Source: Desulfosporosinus hippei DSM 8344 (GTDB taxonomy: Bacteria; Bacillota; Desulfitobacteriia; Desulfitobacteriales; Desulfitobacteriaceae). From it: a stretch of 64,000 nt of DNA. Location: contig NZ_FNCP01000007.1 of NCBI RefSeq assembly GCF_900100785.1, positions 120,586-184,585 on the forward strand. The letters run 5' to 3'. The translations under genes were made by a program, and so were the position numbers. The notes under the pieces were generated by a model. That model saw only the letters and a program-made list of their open reading frames with translations, was not told the origin of the DNA and did no database searches. Below are positions 55,877 through 63,763 of the stretch, piece after piece. Numbering within the stretch: the first letter of the stretch is position 1; the number at the start of each line of letters is the position of its first letter.

Positions 55877-56650
55877 TTAAAGTTGATTTAATGTATCTTT
55901 AGTTAGAACAACATTATGACGAACCTGTCCTGGTTTCCCTAAACTGGGCAAAGCTTTACCGTTGAGTGTGACGGTAACCCCTCCTGCGTTGCCAATTGAA
56001 ACCAGCTCAATTTTATCGGTTCCTTTAACCTCTTTACTGGTTCCCGCTGCAAAGGTGCCTTGAAAAGGTGCCTGACCGTCTATTTTAATCTCAATCCAAC
56101 AGGCCTGTGTGAAAACCAGTTGCGCTGTTAAGCCATCCTGGGTTGAGGCTACTACACTGGGAGGGGAGCTGGGGGTTGGTGACTCTGGTGTAGTTTGGGA
56201 GGGTACAGTTGGTTCTTGGTCAGGTGCACTAATTAAAGGTGTCGAACTATAAGTCGGGTTTTCTGGGGTTCCCTCCGGGTGGTACAGACTTTTAATGCCT
56301 ATAGCTAAAGCTATTGCCACTAGGGCCATACCCCCTATGATCAACGGCCTCACCCACGAGGGTCGTGATTTAACAATTCTTTCTGGTGATTCAATGACAG
56401 GTGCAACTTCAGGCTTTATCGAAACACTATAGAGTTCAATAACCTCATCTGGATTTAAACCCAGTTGTTTAGCATAGGTCCTCAAATATCCCTTTACATA
56501 AGTAGCTCCGGGGAGTATTCCGTATTCCTCTTCTTCAAGCGCTTGAATGTAGCGAACACGGATTTTTGTGATTTCTTCAGTTTCTAATAAGTTCCATTCC
56601 TTTTCTTCCCGAGCGAGCCGGAGCATTTGTCCAACTCCTGCCATTGCCAA
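55877..56650 (-). CDS. RodZ/YmfM-like protein
   Basis: A 257-residue membrane protein. The N-terminal helix-turn-helix (about 4-75, 'VGQMLRLAREEKEWNLLETEEITKIRVRYIQALEEEE') is followed by a single helix (about 103-122), a Pro/Ser/Thr-rich linker and a C-terminal DUF4115 domain ('IEIKIDGQAPFQGTFAAGTSKEVKG'). RodZ links MreB to the cell wall machinery and shape control. In B. subtilis this is YmfM/RodZ, next to ymfK and pgsA. Here the pgsA side has been separated. Confidence 0.9.
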   Translation of the reverse strand: MAMAGVGQMLRLAREEKEWNLLETEEITKIRVRYIQALEEEEYGILPGATYVKGYLRTYAKQLGLNPDEVIELYSVSIKPEVAPVIESPERIVKSRPSWVRPLIIGGMALVAIALAIGIKSLYHPEGTPENPTYSSTPLISAPDQEPTVPSQTTPESPTPSSPPSVVASTQDGLTAQLVFTQACWIEIKIDGQAPFQGTFAAGTSKEVKGTDKIELVSIGNAGGVTVTLNGKALPSLGKPGQVRHNVVLTKDTLNQL

Positions 56651-56668
56651 AACCCCCTTTCTATACTT

Positions 56669-57457
56669 TCAACTCATGTCGAATGCTGTGAAACTCATAG
56701 AGATATCCTCCAAACGAATCACATCTTCTTGATGATGGCGGATTTCAATGATAAAATCCAGGTCAATTTTCAAGCGTCCATCCCGCAAAAATATATCAGG
56801 ATGTTCGATTATCTTTAGTGTAGGCATTTGTAGGGTCTTTTCTAATAAGGCCCAATGTCCATCAGTTCCTCGCGTAGTACTGGTGATGCCATCAATCAGA
56901 AAAATACTATTCACTGATTCATCGAGTAATAATTCAGTTCTTAAGGCTTGCCGAATGATTGTAGAGGACAATAGTATCCACCGTTTATTGGCGTAGACAC
57001 AAGCCGCAATTGCCGCTTCCGTTTTACCTACACGAGGCATACCTCGAATTCCAATAACCTGATTTCCGCCTTCTTTTATAGTATCTCCTAAAAAGTCTAC
57101 CAGCACACCTAATTCTTCACGGACAAAACGGTAAGTCGGTGGATTTACCTCGACCATGTCTAAACGTTTACCGTGACGCAGAGCAATTCGATCCAACAAT
57201 GTAGGTTGTCGAAAGGCTGTTACTTTAATTGCTTCTACTTCATTTAAGGCATTAAGTAATGCTTGTACTTTACCCTCAGAATGAGTTTCTAAAAGAAGGC
57301 CTCGGCTTTTGGGTTCTATTCCGGTAACAGTTATAATATTTAGCCCGAGCATGCCTATCAGTGTTGTCACTGCGCCGAGCAAGCCTGGTTTATTTTGCTG
57401 AATGTCATATTCAAGATACAGTAAATTTTCCGCCTTGTTGGGCCACCTTCTCATCAA
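56669..57457 (-). CDS. YmfK-like protein with ACT and P-loop domains
   Basis: A 262-residue protein of the YmfK/DUF3388 family. The N-terminal ACT-like domain is 'LYLEYDIQQNKPGLLGAVTTLIGMLGLNIITVTG'. In the middle is a P-loop 'GIRGMPRVGKTEAAIAACVYANKRW', followed by an ATPase-like strand order. The function is not known; it is conserved next to ymfM and pgsA. Its start lies inside the mnmH coding end, which overlaps by 47 bases. Confidence 0.88.
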   Translation of the reverse strand: MMRRWPNKAENLLYLEYDIQQNKPGLLGAVTTLIGMLGLNIITVTGIEPKSRGLLLETHSEGKVQALLNALNEVEAIKVTAFRQPTLLDRIALRHGKRLDMVEVNPPTYRFVREELGVLVDFLGDTIKEGGNQVIGIRGMPRVGKTEAAIAACVYANKRWILLSSTIIRQALRTELLLDESVNSIFLIDGITSTTRGTDGHWALLEKTLQMPTLKIIEHPDIFLRDGRLKIDLDFIIEIRHHQEDVIRLEDISMSFTAFDMS

Positions 57458-58472
57458 GATAGCACTCCAACTCCCTTATTGCCCTCTCGGGCTTTTCATA
57501 ATTTATATAATAGAGATATTTAGAATTTGGTTCATTAGGATAAGCATATAGCCTATCATAGTAATCTACAAGTAATAGCTCAGTAAATTTATCCAGACAA
57601 TTTGTGTCTAACAAAGCCTTCAGTTCATTAACCTTTATATGCCCTAAGGTCTTTATTAGTCTTTCTAAGGCTACTCTAATCTCCTGGATTGCATTAGGCA
57701 CTGAGGTATACTCCAATATAAGACGCTGAACCCGATTTTCCAAGTTATCGCATTGAAGTATTTGGATACCCTCTTGCATCTCCGTATAGAAGCTTGCTGG
57801 TAAAGACACTCTTCCAATACGTTTGCTCTCGCACTCTACAATAATATAAGAAAAATCTCTTAATGATGCAAGTTCTTCATACAATAATCCTTCAAATTTT
57901 TTTTGGGAAGGAGGTTCCCCTAAACCCATTGCCCCAAAAACCGAACCTCGATTATTGGCCAGTTTCTCTAAATCAATAGCTGGATATCCATCTGCTCGAA
58001 GACGTTTCAATAATTCCGTCTTCCCTACCCCCGTATTTCCACGAAGAACGACAACCTGAAATGGCAGTTTCTTTTGAAAGTATTCTACAACTTGGTTGCG
58101 ATAGGCTTTGTACCCGCCTTGCAGACGATATATGGGGATACCCATTAAATCTACGACAGTCGCTATAGACTTACTGCGCATACCGCCTCTCCAGCAAAAA
58201 AGAACCAATGGGCCTTTTTTCGCAAGTTCACCAACTTGATTTATTAAACTTGGCAATTTGGGACTAACAATATTTAAACCCAGTTCTCTAGCCAAACTCG
58301 GTGAAGTCTGAGTATATGTTGTTCCTATTTCAGCACGTTCTTCGTTATTAAAAAGAGGAATATTGAAAGCCCCTGGGATTGTTGCCTCAGCATATTCTCC
58401 CTCTGAACGCACATCGATCAGAATTGGTTTATCTAGATTTCGTAGTTCTTCGACATTGATCTCCTTAATCAT
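57411..58472 (-). CDS. mnmH: tRNA 2-selenouridine synthase (MnmH/SelU)
   Basis: A 353-residue MnmH. The N-terminal rhodanese domain has the active-site Cys93 in 'LVLFCWRGGMRSKSIAT', and a Walker A GNTGVGKT lies at 145-152 in a P-loop domain. The enzyme geranylates and then selenates 2-thiouridine at position 34 of tRNAs, using selenophosphate from SelD. Presence implies that the organism makes selenophosphate, though no selD is in this window. It overlaps ymfK by 47 bases, an unusual overlap for two unrelated proteins. Confidence 0.93.
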   Translation of the reverse strand: MIKEINVEELRNLDKPILIDVRSEGEYAEATIPGAFNIPLFNNEERAEIGTTYTQTSPSLARELGLNIVSPKLPSLINQVGELAKKGPLVLFCWRGGMRSKSIATVVDLMGIPIYRLQGGYKAYRNQVVEYFQKKLPFQVVVLRGNTGVGKTELLKRLRADGYPAIDLEKLANNRGSVFGAMGLGEPPSQKKFEGLLYEELASLRDFSYIIVECESKRIGRVSLPASFYTEMQEGIQILQCDNLENRVQRLILEYTSVPNAIQEIRVALERLIKTLGHIKVNELKALLDTNCLDKFTELLLVDYYDRLYAYPNEPNSKYLYYINYEKPERAIRELECYLDEKVAQQGGKFTVS

Positions 58473-58536
58473 CTTTACTTCCTTCCAGTTCGATATACTT
58501 ACTTAATATCATAAATCCTTAGGAAGTATTATGCAA

Positions 58537-60897
58537 CTATGGAGCGATTTCATCACCCCATTGACCATGTTTTAACTCAAACTGCCCCCTTGTCATCAAC
58601 ACTTCTCGAGGTTTAGAGCCTTCGTAGCCACCTACAACCCCTTTGCTTTCCAAAAAATCCATTAAACGGGCTGCTCGCGTATATCCAATGCGTAATCGTC
58701 GTTGTAAAAGGGAGACAGAAGCCGCTCCACTTTCAATGAAAAGCTGGGCTGCTTGATAAAATAGTTCATCCTCCATCTCTTCCTTCTTAACATCTCCGAT
58801 ATCCAGGTTTGGTATTTCTTGATACTCGGGCTTCGCCTGGTTTTGTAAGAATGAAACTACATTTTCTACCTCTTTATCACCCAAATAACATCCCTGCACT
58901 CGAAGGGGCTTACTATTACCCATAGGATAGTAAAGCATGTCGCCACGCCCTAATAGTTTTTCTGCCCCATTCATATCCAAAATAGTTCTTGAATCCGTCT
59001 GGGAGGATACTGCAAAAGCGATTCTCGAAGGTATGTTTGCTTTAATCAAACCGGTTATGACATCAACCGACGGTCTCTGGGTAGCAACGATTAAGTGAAT
59101 TCCTGCAGCACGAGCCATTTGGGCTAAGCGACAAATCGCATCCTCCACATCACCCGGTGCAACCATCATCAAATCTGCCAATTCGTCTATGATCACTACA
59201 ACATAAGGTAATGGTGGATGTTCGTCATTTTTATCCTGAGAACGCAGAAAATTATATCGGACAATATCTCTGACACCCGCAGCAGCAAATAACTCGTAAC
59301 GAGTCTCCATTTCCGTAACAATCCACTTTAAAGCGCCTGCTGCCTTCCTGGGATCTGTCACAACTGGTGCTATTAAATGAGGAATCCCATTATAATTGGC
59401 CAATTCCACCATTTTAGGATCCACTAACAAAAACTTTACTTCATCCGGACGAGCATTGAAGAGGATACTATGGATTAAGGTGTTAATACATACTGATTTT
59501 CCTGAACCTGTTGCCCCAGCAATGAGAAGGTGAGGCATTTTAGTCAAGTCAGCTATCACTGGGGTTCCCGTGATATCTTTTCCTAAACACAAAGCCAGCT
59601 TACTCGTAGTTTCTTGATATTCAGGTGTTTCTAGAACTTCTCGGAAATGAACCATAGAGATTTCCTTATTCGGCACCTCGATACCGACCACAGATTTTCC
59701 GGGAATTGGAGCCTCGATCCTTACATCCGCAGAGGCCAGGCTTAGTGCTATATCATCTGCTAAGTTGGTTATTTTACTCACTTTAACGCCTGGTGCAGGT
59801 TGGGCCTCATAACGTGTAATCGCCGGCCCTTGCGTGACCTGAGTGACTTTAACTTTTACACCAAAACTTCCTAAGGTTTCTTCCAGAATCTTAACGTTAT
59901 CTGCTAAGTCCTTATTTAGTCTGGGATTTTTAATTTTGAGAGATTTATTTAGTAGCATAACTTGAGGAAGCTGAAAATTTCCGTCTTCTCGAGTCTGACG
60001 AGAAACAGGCGTGCTTGTCACTTTTCCTGGAGGCATAATCGTATTTTCAAGCACTGGATTGGCCATCTTTTCGAAACCAATCTGCCCTTTAGGAGGTGTG
60101 TTGGTTTCCTCAGAAGACACATTATGGTCTTCTAGGGTTTTGATCACCAGTGGCCGTTCCACGACATCAGGATCAAGAACTCGAGTTGTTTTTAGAGAGG
60201 TACTTTTCTTAGTTGGGTTTTTGACAGCTTTTAAATCCGGTTGAGCTGAGAATTCTTTTTCCTTAACTTCCTCCAGATTGGAATTTTTAAGGACATCAAT
60301 AAAATTACCCATTTGATTTTTCATCCATTGTCCAGACTCTCTTCCAGCCAATCCGACTTCTTGTACACCTTGAACCAGCGAACGATTAGTAATGAGTAAA
60401 GCTCCCATTATCGAAGTCATGATTAGGACGACATAACTTCCTGGAATTCCTATCGTTGTTTTTAAGATTGTCGCAATACCTGCTCCAAAAAGCCCACCGC
60501 CATGCCCCAGCATACCTGCGTCTATCATTTCAGCTGGAGAAAAGCCCTCGATATCTGGCAACTGAAGGTGCAAGATTCCAACTAAAACTAGCCATAAAAG
60601 GATCACTCCTAAGGCCTTATATCCTAAACGCGGAGTTTGTTTATTCATAAAAGCAAGCCCCCATACCCCAACCAATAGGGGAATCGTAACCCGACCATTG
60701 CCTGCTAACACGGTAAGAATATGTTTAATTTGTAGTCCGATTACACCGCTTTTATCCGAGAAGATTGTGACCAATCCCAAACAGGCCATTCCCACAACAA
60801 AAACTCCAATTACTTCGTTGCGTATAGTTTCTTTTAAAGAGTTTACTTTCAGATTAATCTTTTTATTTACCGTACGGCGTTTCTTAGCCCTCGCCAA
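58537..60897 (-). CDS. ftsK: FtsK/SpoIIIE DNA translocase
   Basis: A 786-residue DNA translocase. About four or five membrane helices occur in the first 180 residues, then a linker of about 150 residues, the alpha/beta motor with Walker A 'GATGSGKSVCINTL', Walker B 'VVIIDELADLMM', and the C-terminal gamma winged-helix domain that reads KOPS/SRS sequences ('SLLQRRLRIGYTRAARLMDFLESKGVVGGYEGSKPREVL'). It pumps chromosomes across the septum, in spore formers into the forespore. It is separate from the mnmH gene by 64 bp. Confidence 0.96.
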   Translation of the reverse strand: MARAKKRRTVNKKINLKVNSLKETIRNEVIGVFVVGMACLGLVTIFSDKSGVIGLQIKHILTVLAGNGRVTIPLLVGVWGLAFMNKQTPRLGYKALGVILLWLVLVGILHLQLPDIEGFSPAEMIDAGMLGHGGGLFGAGIATILKTTIGIPGSYVVLIMTSIMGALLITNRSLVQGVQEVGLAGRESGQWMKNQMGNFIDVLKNSNLEEVKEKEFSAQPDLKAVKNPTKKSTSLKTTRVLDPDVVERPLVIKTLEDHNVSSEETNTPPKGQIGFEKMANPVLENTIMPPGKVTSTPVSRQTREDGNFQLPQVMLLNKSLKIKNPRLNKDLADNVKILEETLGSFGVKVKVTQVTQGPAITRYEAQPAPGVKVSKITNLADDIALSLASADVRIEAPIPGKSVVGIEVPNKEISMVHFREVLETPEYQETTSKLALCLGKDITGTPVIADLTKMPHLLIAGATGSGKSVCINTLIHSILFNARPDEVKFLLVDPKMVELANYNGIPHLIAPVVTDPRKAAGALKWIVTEMETRYELFAAAGVRDIVRYNFLRSQDKNDEHPPLPYVVVIIDELADLMMVAPGDVEDAICRLAQMARAAGIHLIVATQRPSVDVITGLIKANIPSRIAFAVSSQTDSRTILDMNGAEKLLGRGDMLYYPMGNSKPLRVQGCYLGDKEVENVVSFLQNQAKPEYQEIPNLDIGDVKKEEMEDELFYQAAQLFIESGAASVSLLQRRLRIGYTRAARLMDFLESKGVVGGYEGSKPREVLMTRGQFELKHGQWGDEIAP

Positions 60898-61209
60898 TGA
60901 ACCAGTCCCCCAAACATCAATAATTTAATAACTTAGAATACGACTTTATACAGTACAGATAAGTTTGTCCTAACTCTATTTAATTCCACACAGGAGAGAA
61001 TATTCCTGTTTCTTTATGAAATAGAATTAGAAATCTCTAAAACCCTTAACTCAACGATAACTCAAAATAAATGCCTAAGCCAAGTGCCGGACTTAATGTC
61101 CAAGTTATCCCTATACTCATAGATGGCGGGAAGACACCCTCTAACATAGGCGCAACCTTTAAGCAATTATGACTATGAAATATCATACCAGTTCTTTTTA
61201 CTAAAATAA
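60898..61209. other. Intergenic region between ftsK and tepA
   Basis: About 310 bp without a reading frame that has a ribosome site. A T-rich part precedes the ftsK start. I saw no clear repeat or riboswitch. Confidence 0.5.
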
Positions 61210-61232
61210 GAAAAGCAGCTTTCGCTGCTTTA
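61210..61232. terminator. Terminator at the end of tepA
   Basis: Stem AAAGCAGC/GCTGCTTT with a three-base loop, flanked by A and T runs. The tepA stop codon lies at its edge. Confidence 0.7.
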
Positions 61233-61943
61233 TTCCGGGTTATTGTTTATTTCTTCAGATCTCGAAGGGATTAAGCTATTTAGTTCTTTAAAAGCTTCTT
61301 TCACTCCACCAACTGCTTGGATCAATCCGGCATCAACTGCTTCTTGTCCAATTAGGATTGTCCCAATATCTTGAGCTAAATCTCCTGTAGTGAACATGAA
61401 TTTTTCCAGCTTATCAGGCGTTATCTTAGAATGAGAATAAATAAATTGATTAATACGTTCTTGCATTTTTCGAAGGTACTCAAACTGTTGATGACCATTG
61501 ATAACTAATCCCGTATACCTGATGGGGTGAACAGTCATTGTCCCCGTAGGAGCAATGAAGCTTTTTGTACAACTTACAGCAATAGGAATCCCAATACTAT
61601 GACCACCGCCCAGAACCAATGATACAGATGGTTTACTTAAGCTATTGAGCATTTCTGCAATCGCTAATCCAGCTTCCACATCTCCACCGGCAGTATTTAG
61701 AATCACCAGTATCCCTTCAGTATTGGGGTTTTGCTCAACTGCCAACAGTTGCGGAATAATATGTTCATACTTTGTCGTCTTGGATTGGGCAGGCAGAATT
61801 TGATGTCCTTCAATTTGTCCAATAATTGGCAAACAATATATCCGTTCAGATACACTAGGAATTTGAATCTGTCCTAATTCCTTTAAATTTGATAAGGATT
61901 CATTTTTATCGTCTTCAGGTGAAGCCTGTTCATTAGAAAGCAC
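61230..61943 (-). CDS. tepA: TepA-like ClpP-fold serine protease
   Basis: A 237-residue ClpP/crotonase-fold protease of the TepA (YmfB) family. Catalytic candidates are Ser in 'GGGHSIGIPIAVS' and His in 'TMTVHPIRYTGL', with a third Asp further on. 'LVILNTAGGDVEAGLAIAEML' is a typical substrate-groove strand. In B. subtilis TepA affects protein translocation and degrades spore proteins at germination. It sits next to ftsK/spoIIIE, matching the Bacillus order. A good AGGAGG site precedes the ATG. Confidence 0.88.
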   Translation of the reverse strand: MLSNEQASPEDDKNESLSNLKELGQIQIPSVSERIYCLPIIGQIEGHQILPAQSKTTKYEHIIPQLLAVEQNPNTEGILVILNTAGGDVEAGLAIAEMLNSLSKPSVSLVLGGGHSIGIPIAVSCTKSFIAPTGTMTVHPIRYTGLVINGHQQFEYLRKMQERINQFIYSHSKITPDKLEKFMFTTGDLAQDIGTILIGQEAVDAGLIQAVGGVKEAFKELNSLIPSRSEEINNNPE

Positions 61944-62109
61944 TCATGAAACCTCCTTCTCTAAGTTAAGAACCTTTTCAGGTATCTAATACCTGCCATT
62001 AACTACATAAAAATTGCTATTCATGTGCGGTTCTCTTTTATTATGGAGGTTTTTCCTTAAATAATACATTTTAACTGGCGCTAAATTATAATCATAGTGA
62101 CATATCTGC

Positions 62110-62766
62110 TTATGTGGGATTGTTCAATAAGTTCCGATAAACATCTAAGCCCTCGATTACTTCATCTATGGGTAGGTTCCCATTCTCCAATTCCACAAGT
62201 GTCTTCCCTTTAAGCCTTTCGTAAAAGGCGAATCCTTCATCGACGATTTCACCCGTATTGATTGTCACAATCATTTTAAATAGAACATCTTCAGCCTTGT
62301 CGTATCGTCCGGTAAATTCATAATATCGGAATAGTAACTGATTACTTTCTTTCGGTATTTTATATTTTTTAAGAACACCAACAATTTCATTGATTGTCTT
62401 ATAACTATTATGTCCATGTGAACTCTTGGCTAAAATCAATTCTATAAGTATATTCAAACTTTTGAGATACAAGTTGACACTTCGCCCTGTATCCTCTTTA
62501 TCGACATCCGCTTTCAACTTCAACATTTCAGCTAGGGCAAAACACTTTTCCATGTTCGTTTCCTTTCCACCACTTATAATGCTGATTAAGTCTTTATGTG
62601 AAAGTTTAAGTAATGTTTCTTCACTCATGCCTGTTAAATCATAAAGTGCTTCATTGACTATTTGATGACATTCCTCAATTTTGGTCTTTGATTTGGATCC
62701 TAGAACCGCAGCGACTGCTATAGACAATTGCTCAATCATTTTCATAATATAATCGTTTTTATACAT
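62110..62766 (-). CDS. DUF6483 family protein
   Basis: A 218-residue helical protein that I match by general appearance to DUF6483: 'YKNDYIMKMIEQLSIAVAAVLG' at the start and 'NLYLKSLNILIELILAKSSHGHN' in the middle. The function is unknown. The start at ATG 62766 has GGAGG only four bases away; a longer frame upstream is possible but would reach into the repeat zone. It is the last clear protein gene before the repeat region. Confidence 0.75.
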   Translation of the reverse strand: MYKNDYIMKMIEQLSIAVAAVLGSKSKTKIEECHQIVNEALYDLTGMSEETLLKLSHKDLISIISGGKETNMEKCFALAEMLKLKADVDKEDTGRSVNLYLKSLNILIELILAKSSHGHNSYKTINEIVGVLKKYKIPKESNQLLFRYYEFTGRYDKAEDVLFKMIVTINTGEIVDEGFAFYERLKGKTLVELENGNLPIDEVIEGLDVYRNLLNNPT

Positions 62767-62873
62767 ATGACCTCCATAGTCTGTGGGGTGACCAAAACAC
62801 ATATCCTTATTATACCATATCGTCTCTTGCTAATGTATTGCCTTACAGTTAATCGGATGCAAGACACCTTTCG

Positions 62874-62911
62874 CCACACTGCGGCATATAATGCACTCTC
62901 CAGCAATGTGG
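62874..62911 (-). repeat. Palindromic repeat R1
   Basis: Arms CCACACTGC and GCAATGTGG, 20-nt spacer. The one non-Watson-Crick position is U-G on the minus-strand RNA but C-A on the plus. The spacer is the most diverged of the six copies. Confidence 0.8.
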
Positions 62912-62923
62912 ATCCCGAAGGGA

Positions 62924-62971
62924 TGGAACCTCGACTCTCCTCCAAATTCGCCCACGTCGGCGAATTTGAGT
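62924..62971 (-). repeat. 5S-5'-end remnant with palindrome (outermost)
   Basis: TGGAACCTCGACTCTCC (62924-62940), a decayed form of the 5S 5' part, follows R1. Next to it lies AAATTCGCC/GGCGAATTT (62944-62968), a perfect 9-bp palindrome. Probably the most decayed 5S-like unit. Confidence 0.5.
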
Positions 62972-63001
62972 AAGCTTAATTAAGCTTTTACAAGCATTAC
63001 G

Positions 63002-63039
63002 CCACACTGCGTCCCGAAACGAATTCTCCTGCAGTGTAG
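63002..63039 (-). repeat. Palindromic repeat R2
   Basis: Arms CCACACTGC and GCAGTGTAG, 20-nt spacer. The mismatch is U-G on the minus-strand RNA. Confidence 0.85.
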
Positions 63040-63042
63040 ATC

Positions 63043-63085
63043 GTGGAACCCCGACTCCCCAAATTCGTCAGTACTGGCGAATTTG
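63043..63085 (-). repeat. 5S-5'-end remnant with palindrome (second)
   Basis: GTGGAACCCCGACTCCCC (63043-63060), as in units A and B, is followed by an imperfect palindrome AAATTCGTCAG/CTGGCGAATTT (63061-63084). Confidence 0.55.
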
Positions 63086-63197
63086 AAACGACCAAATGGG
63101 GTAGCAACGATGACTAAAACAAACGAAAGACCATCTGGCGATAACCTACTTTCCCAGGGGCTATGCCCCGAGTATCATCGGCCCTGGAACCAAAGGC

Positions 63198-63265
63198 ACG
63201 ATAGTGTCCAGTGGACAGTATCGCCGAGCCACCCACCCCAAAGGAACGCTTCGTGGCGAAGGGGA
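63198..63265 (-). repeat. Nested module N1 (68 nt)
   Basis: Sits in the loop of a small hairpin left of R3 (arms CCAAAGGC and GCCTTTCG). It contains two hairpins of its own, CGATAGTGTCC/GGACAGTATCG (one mismatch) and CTTCG-TGG-CGAAG. N2 differs from it by about five substitutions plus a few end bases. Confidence 0.8.
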
Positions 63266-63273
63266 GCCTTTCG

Positions 63274-63312
63274 CCACACTGCGTCTCGTAACGCACGCTC
63301 CCTGCAGTGTGG
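63274..63312 (-). repeat. Palindromic repeat R3
   Basis: Arms CCACACTGC and GCAGTGTGG, fully paired, 21-nt spacer. Forms the right end of insertion 1 in unit A. Confidence 0.88.
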
Positions 63313-63338
63313 ATTCTTAACTTCCGTGTTCGTGTATA

Positions 63339-63360
63339 CGAAAAGCGGATGAGCTTTTCG
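63339..63360 (-). repeat. Small hairpin left of R4
   Basis: CGAAAAGC-GGATGA-GCTTTTCG. The empty (6-nt loop) form of the site that holds the nested module elsewhere. Confidence 0.8.
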
Positions 63361-63398
63361 CCACACTGCGTCTCGAAACGAATTCTCCTGCAGTGTGG
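63361..63398 (-). repeat. Palindromic repeat R4
   Basis: Arms CCACACTGC and GCAGTGTGG, 20-nt spacer, fully paired; it directly adjoins the small hairpin at 63339-63360. Confidence 0.88.
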
Positions 63399-63459
63399 AT
63401 CGTGGAACCCCGACTCCCCAGATTCTTTCATTCGTTTCGTATCAGTATTACAAAACACA

Positions 63460-63489
63460 GACAGACTACCTCGTTAGAGATAGTCTGTC
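63460..63489 (-). terminator. Copy of the rRNA terminator after unit B
   Basis: Stem GACAGACTA/TAGTCTGTC with an inner CTC/GAG. On the minus strand it lies after unit B and is followed by a T-rich TGTGTTTTG. It matches the centre of the terminator at 63823-63858. Confidence 0.75.
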
Positions 63490-63553
63490 GCATGTTACCT
63501 GGCGATAACCTACTTTCCCAGGGGCTATGCCCCAAGTATCATCGGCCCTGGAA

Positions 63554-63575
63554 CGAAAGGCGGACGAGCCTTTCG
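63554..63575 (-). repeat. Small hairpin left of R5
   Basis: CGAAAGGC-GGACGA-GCCTTTCG. Compared with the one at 63339-63360 an A-T pair has become G-C on both arms, a compensatory change. Confidence 0.8.
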
Positions 63576-63613
63576 CCACATTGCGACTCGTGACGCATAC
63601 TCCTGCAATGTGG
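63576..63613 (-). repeat. Palindromic repeat R5
   Basis: Arms CCACATTGC and GCAATGTGG, 20-nt spacer. Both arms have changed together relative to R3, R4 and R6, keeping the pair. Confidence 0.88.
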
Positions 63614-63646
63614 ATTCTTAACTTCCGTGTTCGGTATACGAAAAGC

Positions 63647-63717
63647 ACGATAGTGTCCGGTGGACAGTATCGCCGAGCCGCCCTACCCCAAAGGAACACT
63701 TCGCGGCGAAGGAATGA
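63647..63717 (-). repeat. Nested module N2 (71 nt)
   Basis: In the loop of a CGAAAAGC/GCTTTTCG hairpin to the left of R6. It carries the same two inner hairpins as N1. Here it is inside insertion 2, while N1 is inside insertion 1. Confidence 0.8.
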
Positions 63718-63725
63718 GCTTTTCG

Positions 63726-63763
63726 CCACACTGCGTCCCCAGACGCATTCTCCTGCAGTGTGG
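63726..63763 (-). repeat. Palindromic repeat R6
   Basis: Arms CCACACTGC and GCAGTGTGG, 20-nt spacer. On the minus strand its interior can also form GCGTC-TGGG-GACGC stacked onto AGTGTGG, an alternative fold. Confidence 0.88.

Larger units (their letters stand above)
63135..63422 (-). pseudogene. 5S-like unit A, interrupted twice
   Basis: Read on the plus strand, 63135-63188 is the 5S 3' half (54 nt, one difference from the intact gene). Then comes an insertion (63189-63314) containing a nested module and R3, next 63315-63337, a 5S middle block (CTTAACTTCCGTGTTCG..), then a second insertion (63338-63401) with R4, and 63402-63422, a shortened 5S 5' end. Helix I of 5S can pair only in part, so a functional 5S RNA is unlikely unless the insertions are removed. 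Confidence 0.75.

Noticed and set aside
62874..63763. CRISPR array
   Set aside because: The six repeats are palindromic and irregularly spaced (about 90 to 270 bp), the intervening sequences are themselves repeated, and no cas gene is present.
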